A stretch of 64,000 nt of DNA, from positions 1-64,000 of the forward strand of contig CAJNDS010000442.1 of the NCBI GenBank assembly GCA_905221605.1, given 5' to 3'. Both the position numbers and the translations under genes were made by a program. Under the pieces are notes generated by a model, which made no database searches, was not told the origin of the DNA, and saw only the letters and a list, made by a program, of their open reading frames with translations. The DNA comes from Symbiodinium natans (Eukaryota > Sar > Dinophyceae > Suessiales > Symbiodiniaceae). Within the stretch, counting starts at the first letter, position 1; every line of letters begins with the position of its first letter. Shown one piece after another: positions 10,113 through 22,040 of the stretch.

Positions 10113-10480
10113 TCATGACCAGTGGTCTTCTGCATCATCAGTGCGATAAGCAGGTCGTCGTCCATTGGCCTTCCAGTCGCCTTCTCGTGGCGATTCTTCA
10201 AATATGATGAAATCACTCAGATCACTCTCGAAATGATCAGGTCTCGGCCTGAAAGCAATGATCTCATTCAACAGATACGTGGCTCTCGCTCTCTCTCCGG
10301 CAGTGCAAACTGTCTGCGCAATCTTCTCCAAATCTCGAAACCATTCTCTGTGTCTTCATTTCGAACGACAGCTCTCGCAGCACCATCAGTGATTTGGGCA
10401 AGCATGTGTGAAAGCTGGTTGTTTTGTGTGCCAGTTTGTTGAATATCAAATCTCTCAGTCAGTTCATCCGTGATCATCAC
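10113..10480 (-). pseudogene. Copia-type gag fragment
   Basis: Two overlapping minus frames read in succession. The first (10480-10268) contains DTENGFEIWRRLRRQFALPE and the second (10331-10113) contains RARATYLLNEIIAFRP. Together they match the central helices of Copia/UBN2-type gag (GF..WRRL...F.LP.R....LL...L.F). Gag forms the particle that packages element RNA. The frame changes inside the matching region, and no zinc knuckle, protease or integrase follows, so this is a broken remnant. A related stretch, RFALPDRARGVSLL, occurs in the fragment at 26.5 kb. Confidence 0.55.
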
Positions 10481-10904
10481 ATTCGACCGTTCAACATCAC
10501 ATCATCAATTTGGCCATCGGTTTGTACAGTCCTACATATCTCTTCAGTTGCCATGACCATCCCTCGCACTCCGAAATCCATTCTCTCTCCACTCTCAGTC
10601 CCTGTCTCTGCCTGTCTCTGGAACCGAAGCTCGCGAAAATACAGTCTGCAATGCGTTGACCCAGTCCATGCCCGCAACACCACCATGATTCTAGTCCCTT
10701 GCCCTTGCCTTCTTGTCATTCTAAGCACTCTGGCTCTTTCGCAGTGATGGAATTGCCGTCGAAAAGAAGACGAAAGCCCTTGGGCTGGCCGCGAACGACC
10801 CGGAGTCCGACTGCCGAGGCAGACGCACGAGAACAAAGTCTTTTTCCTTCGAACGTCCCCACCTGTAGATTTGGAATTTTTTGGGGTTGGGCACCTCTGG
10901 GACA

Positions 10905-11155
10905 CGGCACTCCAGAGACACTCTGGGGTTGCACTCTGGGGTTGGGCATGGGGTGGAACTCCAGGCACACTCTGGGGATACTCTGGGGTGGGATAGGGGT
11001 GAGAAAAACATACATGCACACGACTTCTCATGCATTGGATGATTGGTGGCGATGGCACTCTTGTATTTTCGCAGCCGCAGAGATCCTTCCATCTGCACCG
11101 ATAACACAGGCCGAGATCCTTCCATCTGCACTGGTAACACAGGCCTGTGCACTGA
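10905..11155. repeat. Short tandem repeats (CACTCTGGGG words and a 33-bp doublet)
   Basis: At about 10907-10990, ACTCTGGGG recurs in short irregular spacing. At about 11084-11150, a unit containing GAGATCCTTCCATCTGCAC occurs twice at about 33 bp period. Minus-strand frames across it give repeated CYQCRWKDL-type peptides, which look like a by-product of the repeat. Confidence 0.6.
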
Positions 11156-11322
11156 AGCCACAGTTTGGACAGACCGCCTGTGCAGGCCAGATGTTCCTTC
11201 AAGTTGAAAGCAGCGGGTGTTGCACAACGGCAGCTAGAAACAGTGGAGCGCAGGGAGGAGCAGCAAAGAAGGCGTTGAAAGTGCACGAGCAGGATCATCG
11301 CAGCAGGCCAAGATGAGTCCAC

Positions 11323-11965
11323 TCACGGCCGAACGTCTCTTGTCTGAGAAGTTACGATGGGCGCAAGCTGAAGGCGAAACTGGCGAAACTACAGGCTCTC
11401 TTCGCCAACGTCACCACTAATCCAGATAGCTTGCGCTGGCAGCTCTAGCATCGGCGCTGCGACTCCGATGTTAGGACATGTAGTCGAACGTCAACACTAG
11501 CACTCCCCCGCCTCTCGTGCCCCATGTGCTCCAACAGCTTCTCACCTTCATGGCTTGCATGGCCTTCATTTCTCGCATGGCCTCCATCCTAGGGCTTCCA
11601 CGACCCCCCGCCCTCTACATCGCCTTCATCTTTAACAAGTTTTCAGGCAGCATGCTACAGAACCTTCACTGGGCAGACCACCTACAAACGAAACACGGTG
11701 ACAAATCCAACGCTCAGAGCCAATGCATGTCTCATTTCACCAGCTCTTGAACACATCGTCTTCTAAACCTTAAAAAATGTTCACCAAGAATTCTTGTGAG
11801 AGTTTAGAACGCCCACCGCTGCATCTCAGCCACCGGATTGTCGAAGTGCTGATTTGACTTGGTTTTGAAGGTGATACTTGCCCAGGCATGCTAGTTGCGT
11901 TGGTGTGCCATAAGGCCGGTCTGCGCCCAGGCAAGACGCACCATGAACGAGGAGCGAGCGGCGCT
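11323..11965. other. No recognised gene
   Basis: A short plus-strand frame of 77 codons at 11517-11750 has no recognised motif. No repeats or RNA genes were seen. Confidence 0.4.
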
Positions 11966-13629
11966 GGGCCGGGCAGCGAGGATGCCAGGACATGCCAGGA
12001 GACATCCGGAAGACGCAACCGGTGTCAGCACTCATCGACTGCAGAAATCAAACATGGTGTGTTGACCTCACGCTCTGGGTCTGTCAAAGGCGCACAGGTT
12101 CCAGTGTTGACTCTTCCAGTCAGCACTATAGGCCCACTCGCATAGTTCTTTGCAGGTGGAGGGTACCTTAATGAAAAGAGCTTTGACAACCAGGTGACAT
12201 TGAGCAGCAGCACTTTGCAGATCGACATTGCTGGTGGGATTAAAGATGAGGACGATGCCTGTGTCACAGCAACACTGCGAGTGAAAACCGTTGAACCCAG
12301 CACCCACAGGACTGGGCTCAGAGAGAGCAGCGCTGAAGCGACTAGTGGCAAGTAGATACTAGTAAATACTACGTCTGTCGGATTCCATATGGCAGCGGCC
12401 ATCACACTTGCGTCCTACCCAGACTGGCACGAGTCAAGGCAACATACTGAAGAGCATTCATGTACACAAGCTGGTTGCCATGAAGACGTGGCAACGCGAC
12501 CACAGGCCTCTCATGCAAGACGAAGCGTCTGCAGCTTCTTGAACATTGAAGAGGCTTTGGTCCTGCTGGGGCTCATGCTGACACACTTGCTCAAGTTTGA
12601 GCAAGATTGTCAACACAACGCGTGCGCATACGAAACTGTAAGACGTCGTCCAACACGATGTTGGGCCCTGCATGTGCATTTGCTGTGCGCAGATGTCACA
12701 ATCCGGATCTACGTGATCGCAACTGCAGACTGTGAGAGGGCAAGTTTAGCAAGTGAGGGCATTGAATTGCCCTGGGCCAGGCAGCGAGGATGCCAGGAGA
12801 CATCCGGAAGACGCAACCGGTGTCAGCACCCATCGACTGCAGAAATCAAACATGGTGTGTTGACCTCACGCTCTGGGTCTGTCAAAGGCGCACAGGTTCC
12901 AGTGTTGACTCTTCCAGTCAGCACTATAGGCCCACTCGCATAGTTCTTTGCAGGTGGAGGGTACCTTAATGAAAAGAGCTTTGACAACCAGGTGACATTG
13001 AGCAGCAGCACTTTGCAGATCGACATTGCTGGTGGGATTAAAGATGAGGACGATGCCTGTGTCACAGCAACACTGCGAGTGAAAACCGTTGAACCCAGCA
13101 CCCACAGGACTGGGCTCAGAGAGAGCAGCGCTGAAGCGACTAGTGGCAAGTAGATACTAGTAAATACTACGTCTGTCGGATTCCATATGGCAGCGGCCAT
13201 CACACTTGCGTCCTACCCAGACTGGCACGAGTCAAGGCAACATACTGAAGAGCATTCATGTACACAAGCTGGTTGCCATGAAGACGTGGCAACGCGACCA
13301 CAGGCCTCTCATGCAAGACGAAGCGTCTGCAGCTTCTTGAACATTGAAGAGGCTTTGGTCCTGCTGGGGCTCATGCTGACACACTTGCTCAAGTTTGAGC
13401 AAGATTGTCAACACAACGCGTGCGCATACGAAACTGTAAGACGTCGTCCAACACGATGTTGGGCCCTGCATGTGCATTTGCTGTGCGCAGATGTCACAAT
13501 CCGGATCTACGTGATCGCAACTGCAGACTGTGAGAGGGCAAGTTTAGCAAGTGAGGGCATTGAATTGCCCTGGGCCAGGCAGCGAGGATGCCAGGAGACA
13601 TCCGGAAGACGCAACCGGTGTCAGCACCC
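11966..13629. repeat. 798-bp tandem duplication (two full units plus a partial third)
   Basis: Units start at 11966, 12774 and 13572 with GGGCC(A/G)GGCAGCGAGGATGCC. The last ends after about 58 bp. The first unit has a 10-bp extra copy of ACATGCCAGG-type sequence, giving 808 bp. Otherwise the two units look nearly identical. Each unit holds a 126-codon minus frame (starting MMAAAIWNPTDVVF, hydrophobic) and a roughly 180-codon plus frame. Near identity means conservation of these frames is not evidence of coding. Confidence 0.9.
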
Positions 13630-14879
13630 ACCGCATATGGCAACAAACTATGCGCGCTTGGCGCGGTGGGGCAGCAGCTTGTGGCGATGACTTGCCTAAG
13701 AGGCTTGCTGTGAACAGTCGAATTGTCTGCCGCTGTTCGAACGTACGGGGGTGAACGACCAAGGAGTTTGCTCAAACTTCCCTTAGATCAACGATGAGCC
13801 ACTGGGGATGACTGGCCGGTGCAACCTGATGCAGTTCGAGGAGCATCAAGACCTGAATGCACGGCGATGTGAAGAGAGCAACATCACACAAAGCGCCTGA
13901 GCTGTGTTGACGTCACTTTCGATGCAAATACTGTCTGACAGCCCTGCGACGCTTTCCATGCCATCATGAAGCTAAGCAGACTGGCCACCAGACTTGCGGT
14001 TCAGGGCGCATGGAAGCAGTTGTGGCATGGCAACGGAAGAAGCAACAGTCTTCTTGCACTGGCATAGCGTGGTGCATGTGATGCTTTGAAGCAGCGACGT
14101 CTCAAAACCAAACACAACCTGCCAGGCTGCGTCTGGTGTCTGAGTCTGACAATGCGAAACATGACGCGAGCTAGACTTGATGTCCCCTCAAATTCCTGTC
14201 TGTGGAGCGTCCGAGCGCGTCGGCGAAGAAGAAGCAAGTCCAGAAGAGCCGCAAGGGAATTCTGGCATGCAGGGACTACTACTTTGCTAGACCACATGTG
14301 GGCATCGTTCACCTCGAGAATGGCAGGAAGAAGCTACCGATTTGTGGCATTGAAGGCTGCTGAGAACACTAAGAAAACTTCCGCAGCCAGAAGACTTCAG
14401 ATGTATACTGACGGGCCGTTTTGCTCTGGGAGTGACTTTCCAAAGAACCCGTGATCTGTTGATAACTTGATAACTTTGGAGCAGCGGAAGACACGCTACG
14501 GTCCAACAGGATTGTCTCAACCAATGCTCCCCAGACTCAAAGCGCATCATCAAACTTGAAATTTCAAGGTGTGTTTCTGGGCCCCCTGCCAAGTTGGCCA
14601 CGCAGAGTGGACTGTGAGGGTAAGCAAAGCCAATTCGACCGTTAGGACCTGCCGTGCCTTCCATTCTTGGCATCTTGCTTAGCTGTGCCAGTCTCACGAA
14701 GTCAAAGTGCAGCTACTATCAGCTGCATCAGCATTCTGGCGACGTCTTCTCCTGCATGGAAAAATGATTCTGTCAAGCCCTTGCCGCATCGATGCACTGC
14801 GCTTGAAGAATGGCGGGGGTGCTTTGCTGAGTGAAGCTGCCTGCGCATCAAGAGACTAAGTGGCAACACTCACCCAAGC
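13630..14879. other. No confidently recognised gene
   Basis: A plus-strand frame of 122 codons (14086-14454) has an Arg/Ser-rich centre (RARRRRRSKSRRAA). It may be an exon of the multi-exon locus that follows, but no domain was recognised. Confidence 0.35.
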
Positions 14880-15168
14880 CCACGATATCCAAAACCGAAC
14901 TGGCAACGGTGAAAGTCCCGTGTCAACATCCTCTGCTTGTGACTCTTCCACACCAACCGAGCAATCTGGTGTACTCAATGCAAGGAAGTTCGATGCCCGT
15001 TCACCACAGCTCTCTGCGCGATTCTGGTATAGGGCTACAGACTGCGACGCTTGTGTCGCGGCATGCGTTGAGGATGGGGAGCTTTCGTGTTGCAGACAAG
15101 CCTCAAGGAAGCATCAAGCAAACATTCACGCCATAGCCCCTCAGAATCCATCCATTAAGCCAGGGTGA
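14880..15168 (+). CDS. Paralogous exon A of an unrecognised multi-exon gene
   Basis: The reading frame running through SPVSTSSACDSSTPTEQS and ARKFDARSPQLSA is repeated at 16255-16534 with differences concentrated in whole codons: a 3-bp and a 9-bp indel at the two visible gaps. The right end reads CCAG followed by GTGAGCC, a plausible splice donor in phase 1, and the second copy has the same GTGAGCC in the same phase. Loss or gain of whole codons and a conserved donor argue that both were under coding constraint after duplication. The peptide is Ser/Thr-rich with no domain I recognise. The acceptor side is unclear. Confidence 0.45.
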
Positions 15169-16254
15169 GCCATCCTGACTGTCTCACAAACACTCCTAGC
15201 AAAGCCCAGCAGCACCTCGATGCCCCCTTCTCTGAGTCAGCGGTTCCAGAGCCTCGACTGGACAAACATAATGGAAAGGCACGGGGTGCCCTCGGCATTC
15301 AACGAGGGATACTCAAGTTGTTTCTGCCATGCATGTTTAAACTCGTGGGCCAAATGCAACACTGACCTCTTTAGGCTTTCACGGAAGAAAACAGCAGCTT
15401 ACAGCACCTTGAACACGTTTGCTGCAAAAGGCCAGACGAGGGGGAACGGGCCGTGGGCTTTCCATGACTACTGGCATCAGCTTTAGCAAGCCATTGGGAA
15501 ATGCTCCAGATCGGAATAAATTGGACTTCTTGCACATGCGGCAGGAAACACTGCCACATAGTATGCAACCATCCTGATCAAGACCGCAGTCCTGGCGCAA
15601 TACCACTCAAGGACAGAAGATGCAACCAACGATCTGCTAGATGCCAACAAAGGCTTTGCCTGCCCCTCCCTCCACCTCAACAAAAGGGACAAGCGACACG
15701 ACAGCCATGAAGCAATCCAATCTGGAGCCTCAAGCTCACACGAGCAACTGCTGACTCAGTGCTGTCATCTGCTGCCACAGGTGAGACACAGCACCTTGTG
15801 CATTTCTCGACATGGACACCAATCTAGCCAGCGGCTTTGATTGTTCCACATGCACGGTTTTGCCGTAGCTGACACAATCGAAGCATTGCCAACTCCTTGT
15901 GTTCTCCACCGCTCATCTAATCCGATATGTGGCATCTTGGTTGTTACTTCAGGAACCACTTTTTTCAAGCTGCCCATGGTGTCGACGAAGAAATTGACAA
16001 AGGAAAATGAACGCAAGCCAGTCTGATGTGCAAAAATGGGCTGCAAAGCATGCGAGAGTATACCTGGTGAAGCTGACAATGGGAACAACCTTCAGTGTTC
16101 ACAGTAACCATCAACTGAGTCGGCAGCCATCTGCAATAGGCACTGCTTCTGAACTGCTGTTGGATCGATGCAAGAACTGTGGAAACGCTGCAGTGGGGCC
16201 ACTTTCGGTCAGAGAGGGGTGGAATATGCTGAACTTGTGTATGCAAGGAAAGCA
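15169..16254. other. Intervening sequence between the paralogous exons
   Basis: Several plus frames (15220-15486, 16007-16279) include Cys-rich stretches such as CFCHACLNSW and CKNCGNAA, but no family was recognised. The copy-1 intron start is similar to the copy-2 intron start (both continue TGACTG.CTCACAAACAC), so part of this stretch is probably intron. Confidence 0.35.
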
Positions 16255-16534
16255 AGGCAGACAGCAATGCCAACGGTGAAAGTCCCGTGTCAACATCCTC
16301 TTGTGACTCTTCCACGCCAACCGAGCAATCTAATGCAAGGAAGTTCGATGCCCGTTCGCCAGAGCTGTCTGCACCGGCTGCCAAGACTGGCGATGCTAGT
16401 GTCAAAGCACACATTGAGGATGGAGCTGTCACCGAGTGCGGCAGAAAAGCCTCAAGGAAGGAAACGACACGCAAGCATTCAAGCCATATCTCAACCGCAG
16501 TAGCTGGCTCGTCTCAACACCTCCCTCCGTCAAA
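16255..16534 (+). CDS. Paralogous exon B of an unrecognised multi-exon gene
   Basis: Diverged copy of exon A. CPVSTSSCDSSTPTEQS lacks one codon relative to copy A, and the next block joins directly to NARKFDARSPELSA, lacking three codons. It continues with a Lys/Arg/His-rich tail and then reaches GTGAGCC at the same phase as exon A, which I take as the splice donor. Translating past the donor gives a stop within two codons, consistent with exon end rather than read-through. The function is unknown. The gene would run on the plus strand across at least 14.9-16.5 kb. Confidence 0.45.
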
Positions 16535-16559
16535 ACTCAGTGAGCCATGTTGACTGGCT

Positions 16560-17256
16560 CACAAACACGACTAGGACCATGAGACATTATCAGTTGCCAT
16601 GACAGCTGCCGTCTGTGGAGCAGCACACGGCGAGAAACATCAAAGCCCAGCATTCGTGCTACTCTCGAAGATAAAAGTCTCAACATGCATATTGCACATA
16701 ACTATGGGGGTCCTTCAGGCTGCATCTGTTTGAGCTTAGATACGCCGACTCAGGGAGGAAGTTCAACTCGCGAAGCAGAGAAACACGACAAACCTAGCGT
16801 TAGCCAGCAGATGATGCGAAATGACCTTGCGGCTTCCGCAGCTGCCGAACAAATCTCGTGCCCCATGGCTGCAAGTCCAAGGTCACCATGGACCTCTCGG
16901 TAGATCATCGACAAATCTGCAGGGGAAACCTGCCTGCTTTCTTGCACGGATCATGATTGGATAGGGCCTTGCGGCGGCATGTCGGCGCTCCCACGTTGAT
17001 GATGCAACGCACAGCCGGCGCCGACATGAATGTGGATCGCATTCACAAGAATGCAGAGTTTTTAACTTTCAACGCTACATGCACCCATTCCATGGCACGC
17101 ACCAGAAACAAAGATCCCATTCCATTGAGACGATGCACCTGCAGCCTGTAGCTATGTGCCCTCAGATTCGGGCCAGCCGGCTAGCTGCAAAAGGTATACG
17201 CCTGAGCCCGGAGGCTTTGTTCTTGTCTGCGTAGTGCGACTAGGAAGGCGAGGCGG
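16560..17256. other. No recognised gene
   Basis: Short frames on both strands without motifs. No repeat structure was noticed. Confidence 0.35.
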
Positions 17257-17488
17257 CTTCACGCGATGCAGCAAGTATGAGCATCGGCTTATCCTCAAGC
17301 ACCTATCTCAATGTGCAGGGGCCGCAGCCGCCATCATGATAGCCATGTCAATACATTCCCACACTCAAACTTACGCGGCTCTTTCGTCTAAGCAACGCCA
17401 CTTCTAAAGATCATCTGGCACTGACATGACGGAAACAGTATAGGCTGGTGCCGAGCAGCATGGCAATGTGAACCACACCATGTCCTGC
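17257..17488. repeat. Dispersed repeat of about 232 bp, copy 1
   Basis: The block from GCTTCACGCGATGCAGC to CACACCATGTCCTGC recurs at 18744-18976 with few substitutions. Sequence further right (CCATCCTCCAAGCC.CCAGACAGGAAGCTC) also matches the start of the 520-bp array unit at 19285. Confidence 0.85.
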
Positions 17489-18743
17489 CCCACGCCCCTT
17501 CGGGATTGCACAGGGGCTGCTTTACAAGACCGTGCTAGAAGTAAGCCCTCGTGTCCGAAACCCAGAACAGCTCCATCCTCCAAGCCACCAGACAGGAAGC
17601 TCCAGAGCGATGGCATGACCACGGCGCGGACGCCCAAGCACAATGGCTGCCACCTTGCGCCGAACTATGGGACATCCGACGCCCACAGCCCACTCCTGCC
17701 TGGCAGATGATGGCTGGACAAAGACCGCATGCAATGCACGTCCAGTAGTAGTACTAATTACCTGTCTCCAAGCTCCCGGCACACTCCTGCTGCTGAGGGC
17801 GGCGCTAAAGGAACCCTGGAGCCCCAAAAGGACACGACGATATCCCTACTTCTGATGCCGGCGCGAACAGAAAACAACTTCAGTGCAACACTTCAAGCGT
17901 TGCAGACAGGCCCAAGGACTCCCGACTAGTGAGCGCCCAGGGGACTAAAGCCCGTCACTACTGGCCAACTCGAAGCAGCGTCAAGCATGACTGGAAGGAA
18001 GCATTTAGGTAGCTTGACGAGACTCGCCTGCGCATGGGATAGTGTATCTTAGTCTTAAACCACGACCTAGAACTCTGAATATCGGACGCGTTCAACAGAT
18101 CTGCGAGGACGTGCCCTCATCACTTATTGCATTGAACGAGGGGATCGGTCTCATCCATCTTCTGGCGGATTCAATGTGCATCTACCCCGCGCGTTGCCTT
18201 TATGTAACTTATACTGCTCTTCCTGGAGCGAGAAAAGCTGAGGCATTGGTGGAACTCGAAAAAGGGAGTGTCCCTAGTTCAATGCACACTGATAGTCGCG
18301 CAATGGCAGACTAGGGATATGGCAGCCTGATCCCCTCCAGCATCCAGAGCAATAGCGGCAGCATCACTAGACCGAAAGTTGCCTGCATGCAGCTTGACAT
18401 TGATAACGACTTGATTGTGGATTACACGCGCTGCCCGATGGCATGCCGAATTACAGCGCAAGTGCATGGTTTTTCCGGGCCTAGACTCAATTGAGGAAAC
18501 CGACTTGAGAGCCTTCAGTTCAACGTGGCTTAAGTATGGTCGCGAGTGCCCGCACAGTTAGGCTGAGGTAGATTCTCCGCTGATGCTGAAAATCCCTCGT
18601 TCCGAGTCTGGCCACTCCTCCTGCGTAGGAGAGGAAGACAGCCCAGAATAACACAACATTGTCAACAAACTCTCAAGTAGAAAAAGCAGTACACCGCACA
18701 TCTGCTGCAGGACTTTCGCAAGAGACCTACTGCAGACGAGGAA
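17489..18743. other. Unique spacer between dispersed repeats
   Basis: No gene was recognised. The sequence at 17529-17620 is a diverged copy of the beginning of the 520-bp array unit. Confidence 0.4.
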
Positions 18744-18976
18744 GCTTCACGCGATGCAGCAAGTATGAGCATCGGCTTATCCTCAAGCACCTATCTCAAT
18801 GTGCGGGGGCCGCAGCCGCCATCATGATAGCCATGTCAATACATTCCCACACTCAAACTTACGCGGCTCTTTCGTCTAAGCAACGCCACTTCTAAAGATC
18901 AGCTGGCACTGACATGGCGGAAACAGTTTTGGCTGGTGACGAGCAGCATGATAATGTGAACCACACCATGTCCTGC
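18744..18976. repeat. Dispersed repeat of about 232 bp, copy 2
   Basis: Matches 17257-17488 at an offset of about 1,487 bp. It lies just upstream of the 520-bp array and probably belongs to the same amplified family. Confidence 0.85.
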
Positions 18977-19061
18977 TTGGCTTGGGTACGCCACAAGGCC
19001 ACATGGTCATGGAGTCATGCTTCACCAACAACATCCCTTCGCCAAGTTCCATGAAGTGTGC

Positions 19062-19081
19062 GTGTGTGTGTGTGTGTGTGT
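19062..19081. repeat. (GT)10 microsatellite
   Basis: Ten uninterrupted GT units, preceded by GTGTGC. Confidence 0.95.
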
Positions 19082-19284
19082 TTACACAATCGACAGCCTG
19101 CAAGCACCATATGGCATTGGTCCCCTGGAACCATGTCCTGCAGAAGGAGATGCCACACGCATCGAAGTTGCAAGGCAAGCTTGCATGTGCTGCGGCTATG
19201 CCCCACGCCCCGTCCGGATTGCACCGGGGCTGCTTTACAAGACAATGCTCCAAACTAAGCCCTTGTGTCCGACACCCAGAGAAG

Positions 19285-22040
19285 CTCCATCCTCCAAGCC
19301 GCCAGACAGGAAGCTCTAGAGCGATGGCATGACCAATGCGGCTGCGCGACCGGACCTTCTTCACTCAAGCTGGACTCAAAGCCTTTTCAGTTTGTCACTC
19401 TCACAACACTTCGCAACCGCAACTCTTCATCTTTGCATATCTCTGCGTTGACTTAGGGAGCCGGGCATCGCTTGCTGATCAAGCCAAGAAGTTTTCCAGA
19501 CGCGCGTGCACTGAGAAGCAAGCATATGACTTGCCGGTGATTCGCACAGCTGGGGCTAGGGACGCTCAAGCACAATGGATGCAGCTTCCGCGTCGACCAC
19601 TCCCGCATGGCAGACGAAGGCTGGGCAAAGAGTGTTGTATCGCTCTGGTGATTCGGTGACACCCGCCGGCACATAAAGGAAACATCTGCTCGGCGTTTCG
19701 GAAGGTTCAGGGCTTGTGAGGCTTGTGCCCGGCAAGCATGTGAAGTAAAAACACTCAGAAAGCCGGAGGGCAGGCTTGCACGCGATTGCCTACACCCAGA
19801 ACTGCTCCATCCTCCAAGCCGCCAGACAGGAAGCTCTAGAGCGATGGCATGACCAATGCGGCTGCGTGACCGGACCTTCTTCACTCAAGCTGGACTCAAA
19901 GCCTTTTCAGTTTGTCACTCTCACAACACTTCGCAACCGCAACTCTTCATCTTTGCATATCTCTGCGTTGACTTAGGGAGCCGGGCATCGCTTGCTGATC
20001 AAGCCAAGAAGTTTTCCAGACGCGCGTGCACTGAGAAGCAAGCATATGACTTGCCGGTGATTCGCACAGCTGGGGCTAGGGACGCTCAAGCACAATGGAT
20101 GCAGCTTCCGCGTCGACCACTCCCGCATGGCAGACGAAGGCTGGGCAAAGAGTGTTGTATCGCTCTGGTGATTCGGTGACACCCGCCGGCACATAAAGGA
20201 AACATCTGCTCGGCGTTTCGGAAGGTTCAGGGCTTGTGAGGCTTGTGCCCGGCAAGCATGTGAAGCAAAAACACTCAGAAAGCCGGAGGGCAGGCTTGCA
20301 CGCGATTGCCTACACCCAGAACTGCTCCATCCTCCAAGCCGCCAGACAGGAAGCTCTAGAGCGATGGCATGACCAATGCGGCTGCGCGACCGGACCTTCT
20401 TCACTCAAGCTGGACTCAAAGCCTTTTCAGTTTGTCACTCTCACAACACTTCGCAACCGCAACTCTTCATCTTTGCATATCTCTGCGTTGACTTAGGGAG
20501 CCGGGCATCGCTTGCTGATCAAGCCAAGAAGTTTTCCAGACGCGCGTGCACTGAGAAGCAAGCATATGACTTGCCGGTGATTCGCACAGCTGGGGCTAGG
20601 GACGCTCAAGCACAATGGATGCAGCTTCCGCGTCGACCACTCCCGCATGGCAGACGAAGGCTGGGCAAAGAGTGTTGTATCGCTCTGGTGATTCGGTGAC
20701 ACCCGCCGGCACATAAAGGAAACATCTGCTCGGCGTTTCGGAAGGTTCAGGGCTTGTGAGGCTTGTGCCCGGCAAGCATGTGAAGTAAAAACACTCAGAA
20801 AGCCGGAGGGCAGGCTTGCACGCGATTGCCTACACCCGGAACTGCTCCATCCGTCGACCACTCGCTGATCAAGCCAAGAAGTTTTCCAGACGCGCGTGCA
20901 CTGAGAAGCAAGCATATGACTTGCCGGTGATTCGCACAGCTGGGGCTAGGGACGCTCAAGCACAATGGATGCAGCTTCCGCGTCGACCACTCCCGCATGG
21001 CAGACGAAGGCTGGGCAAAGAGTGTTGTATCGCTCTGGTGATTCGGTGACACCCGCCGGCACATAAAGGAAACATCTGCTCGGCGTTTCGGAAGGTTCAG
21101 GGCTTGTGAGGCTTGTGCCCGGCAAGCATGTGAAGTAAAAACACTCAGAAAGCCGGAGGGCAGGCTTGCACGCGATTGCCTACACCCAGAACTGCTCCAT
21201 CCTCCAAGCCGCCAGACAGGAAGCTCTAGAGCGATGGCATGACCAATGCGGCTGCGTGACCGGACCTTCTTCACTCAAGCTGGACTCAAAGCCTTTTCAG
21301 TTTGTCACTCTCACAACACTTCGCAACCGCAACTCTTCATCTTTGCATATCTCTGCGTTGACTTAGGGAGCCGGGCATCGCTTGCTGATCAAGCCAAGAA
21401 GTTTTCCAGACGCGCGTGCACTGAGAAGCAAGCATATGACTTGCCGGTGATTCGCACAGCTGGGGCTAGGGACGCTCAAGCACAATGGATGCAGCTTCCG
21501 CGTCGACCACTCCCGCATGGCAGACGAAGGCTGGGCAAAGAGTGTTGTATCGCTCTGGTGATTCGGTGACACCCGCCGGCACATAAAGGAAACATCTGCT
21601 CGGCGTTTCGGAAGGTTCAGGGCTTGTGAGGCTTGTGCCCGGCAAGCATGTGAAGTAAAAACACTCAGAAAGCCGGAGGGCAGGCTTGCACGCGATTGCC
21701 TACACCCGGAACTGCTCCATCCGTCGACCACTCCCGCATGGCAGACGAAGGCTGGGCAAAGAGTGTTGTATCGCTCTGGTGATTCGGTGACACCCGCCGC
21801 CACATAAAGGATTCATCTGCTCGGCTTGTGAGGCTTGTGCCCGGCAAGCATGTGAAGTAAGAACACTCAGAAAATCCTCCAAGCCGCCAGACAGGAAGCT
21901 CTAGAGCGATGGCATGACCAATGCGGCTGCGGGACCGGACCTTCTTGACTCAAGCTGGACTCAAAGCCTTTTCAGCTTGTCACTCTCACAACACTTCGCA
22001 ACCGCAACTCTTCATCTTTGCATATCTCTGTGTTGACTTA
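19285..22040. repeat. 520-bp tandem array with deleted variant units
   Basis: CTCCATCC anchors recur at 19285, 19805, 20325, 20845, 21195 and 21715. Spacings are 520, 520, 520, 350 and 520 bp, and a partial unit starts near 21876. Units 4 and 6 lack the CTCCAAGCCGCC... block and instead join CCATC directly to CGTCGACCACTC, a word found later in the full unit. Both deletions therefore share one recombination point. Full units are almost identical. Each holds a 107-codon plus frame (starting MRLRDRTFFTQAG) and a 143-codon minus frame with no recognised domain. Either could be real or incidental. Confidence 0.9.

Noticed and set aside
12389-13690. Plus frames of about 184 and 167 codons in the 798-bp duplication
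   Set aside because: The same reasoning applies: identical duplicates give identical frames, and no motif is visible.
19336-21569. Repeated 107-codon plus frames and 143-codon minus frames in the 520-bp array
   Set aside because: They recur only because units are nearly identical. There is no codon-level evidence and no domain, so they are described with the array rather than as genes.
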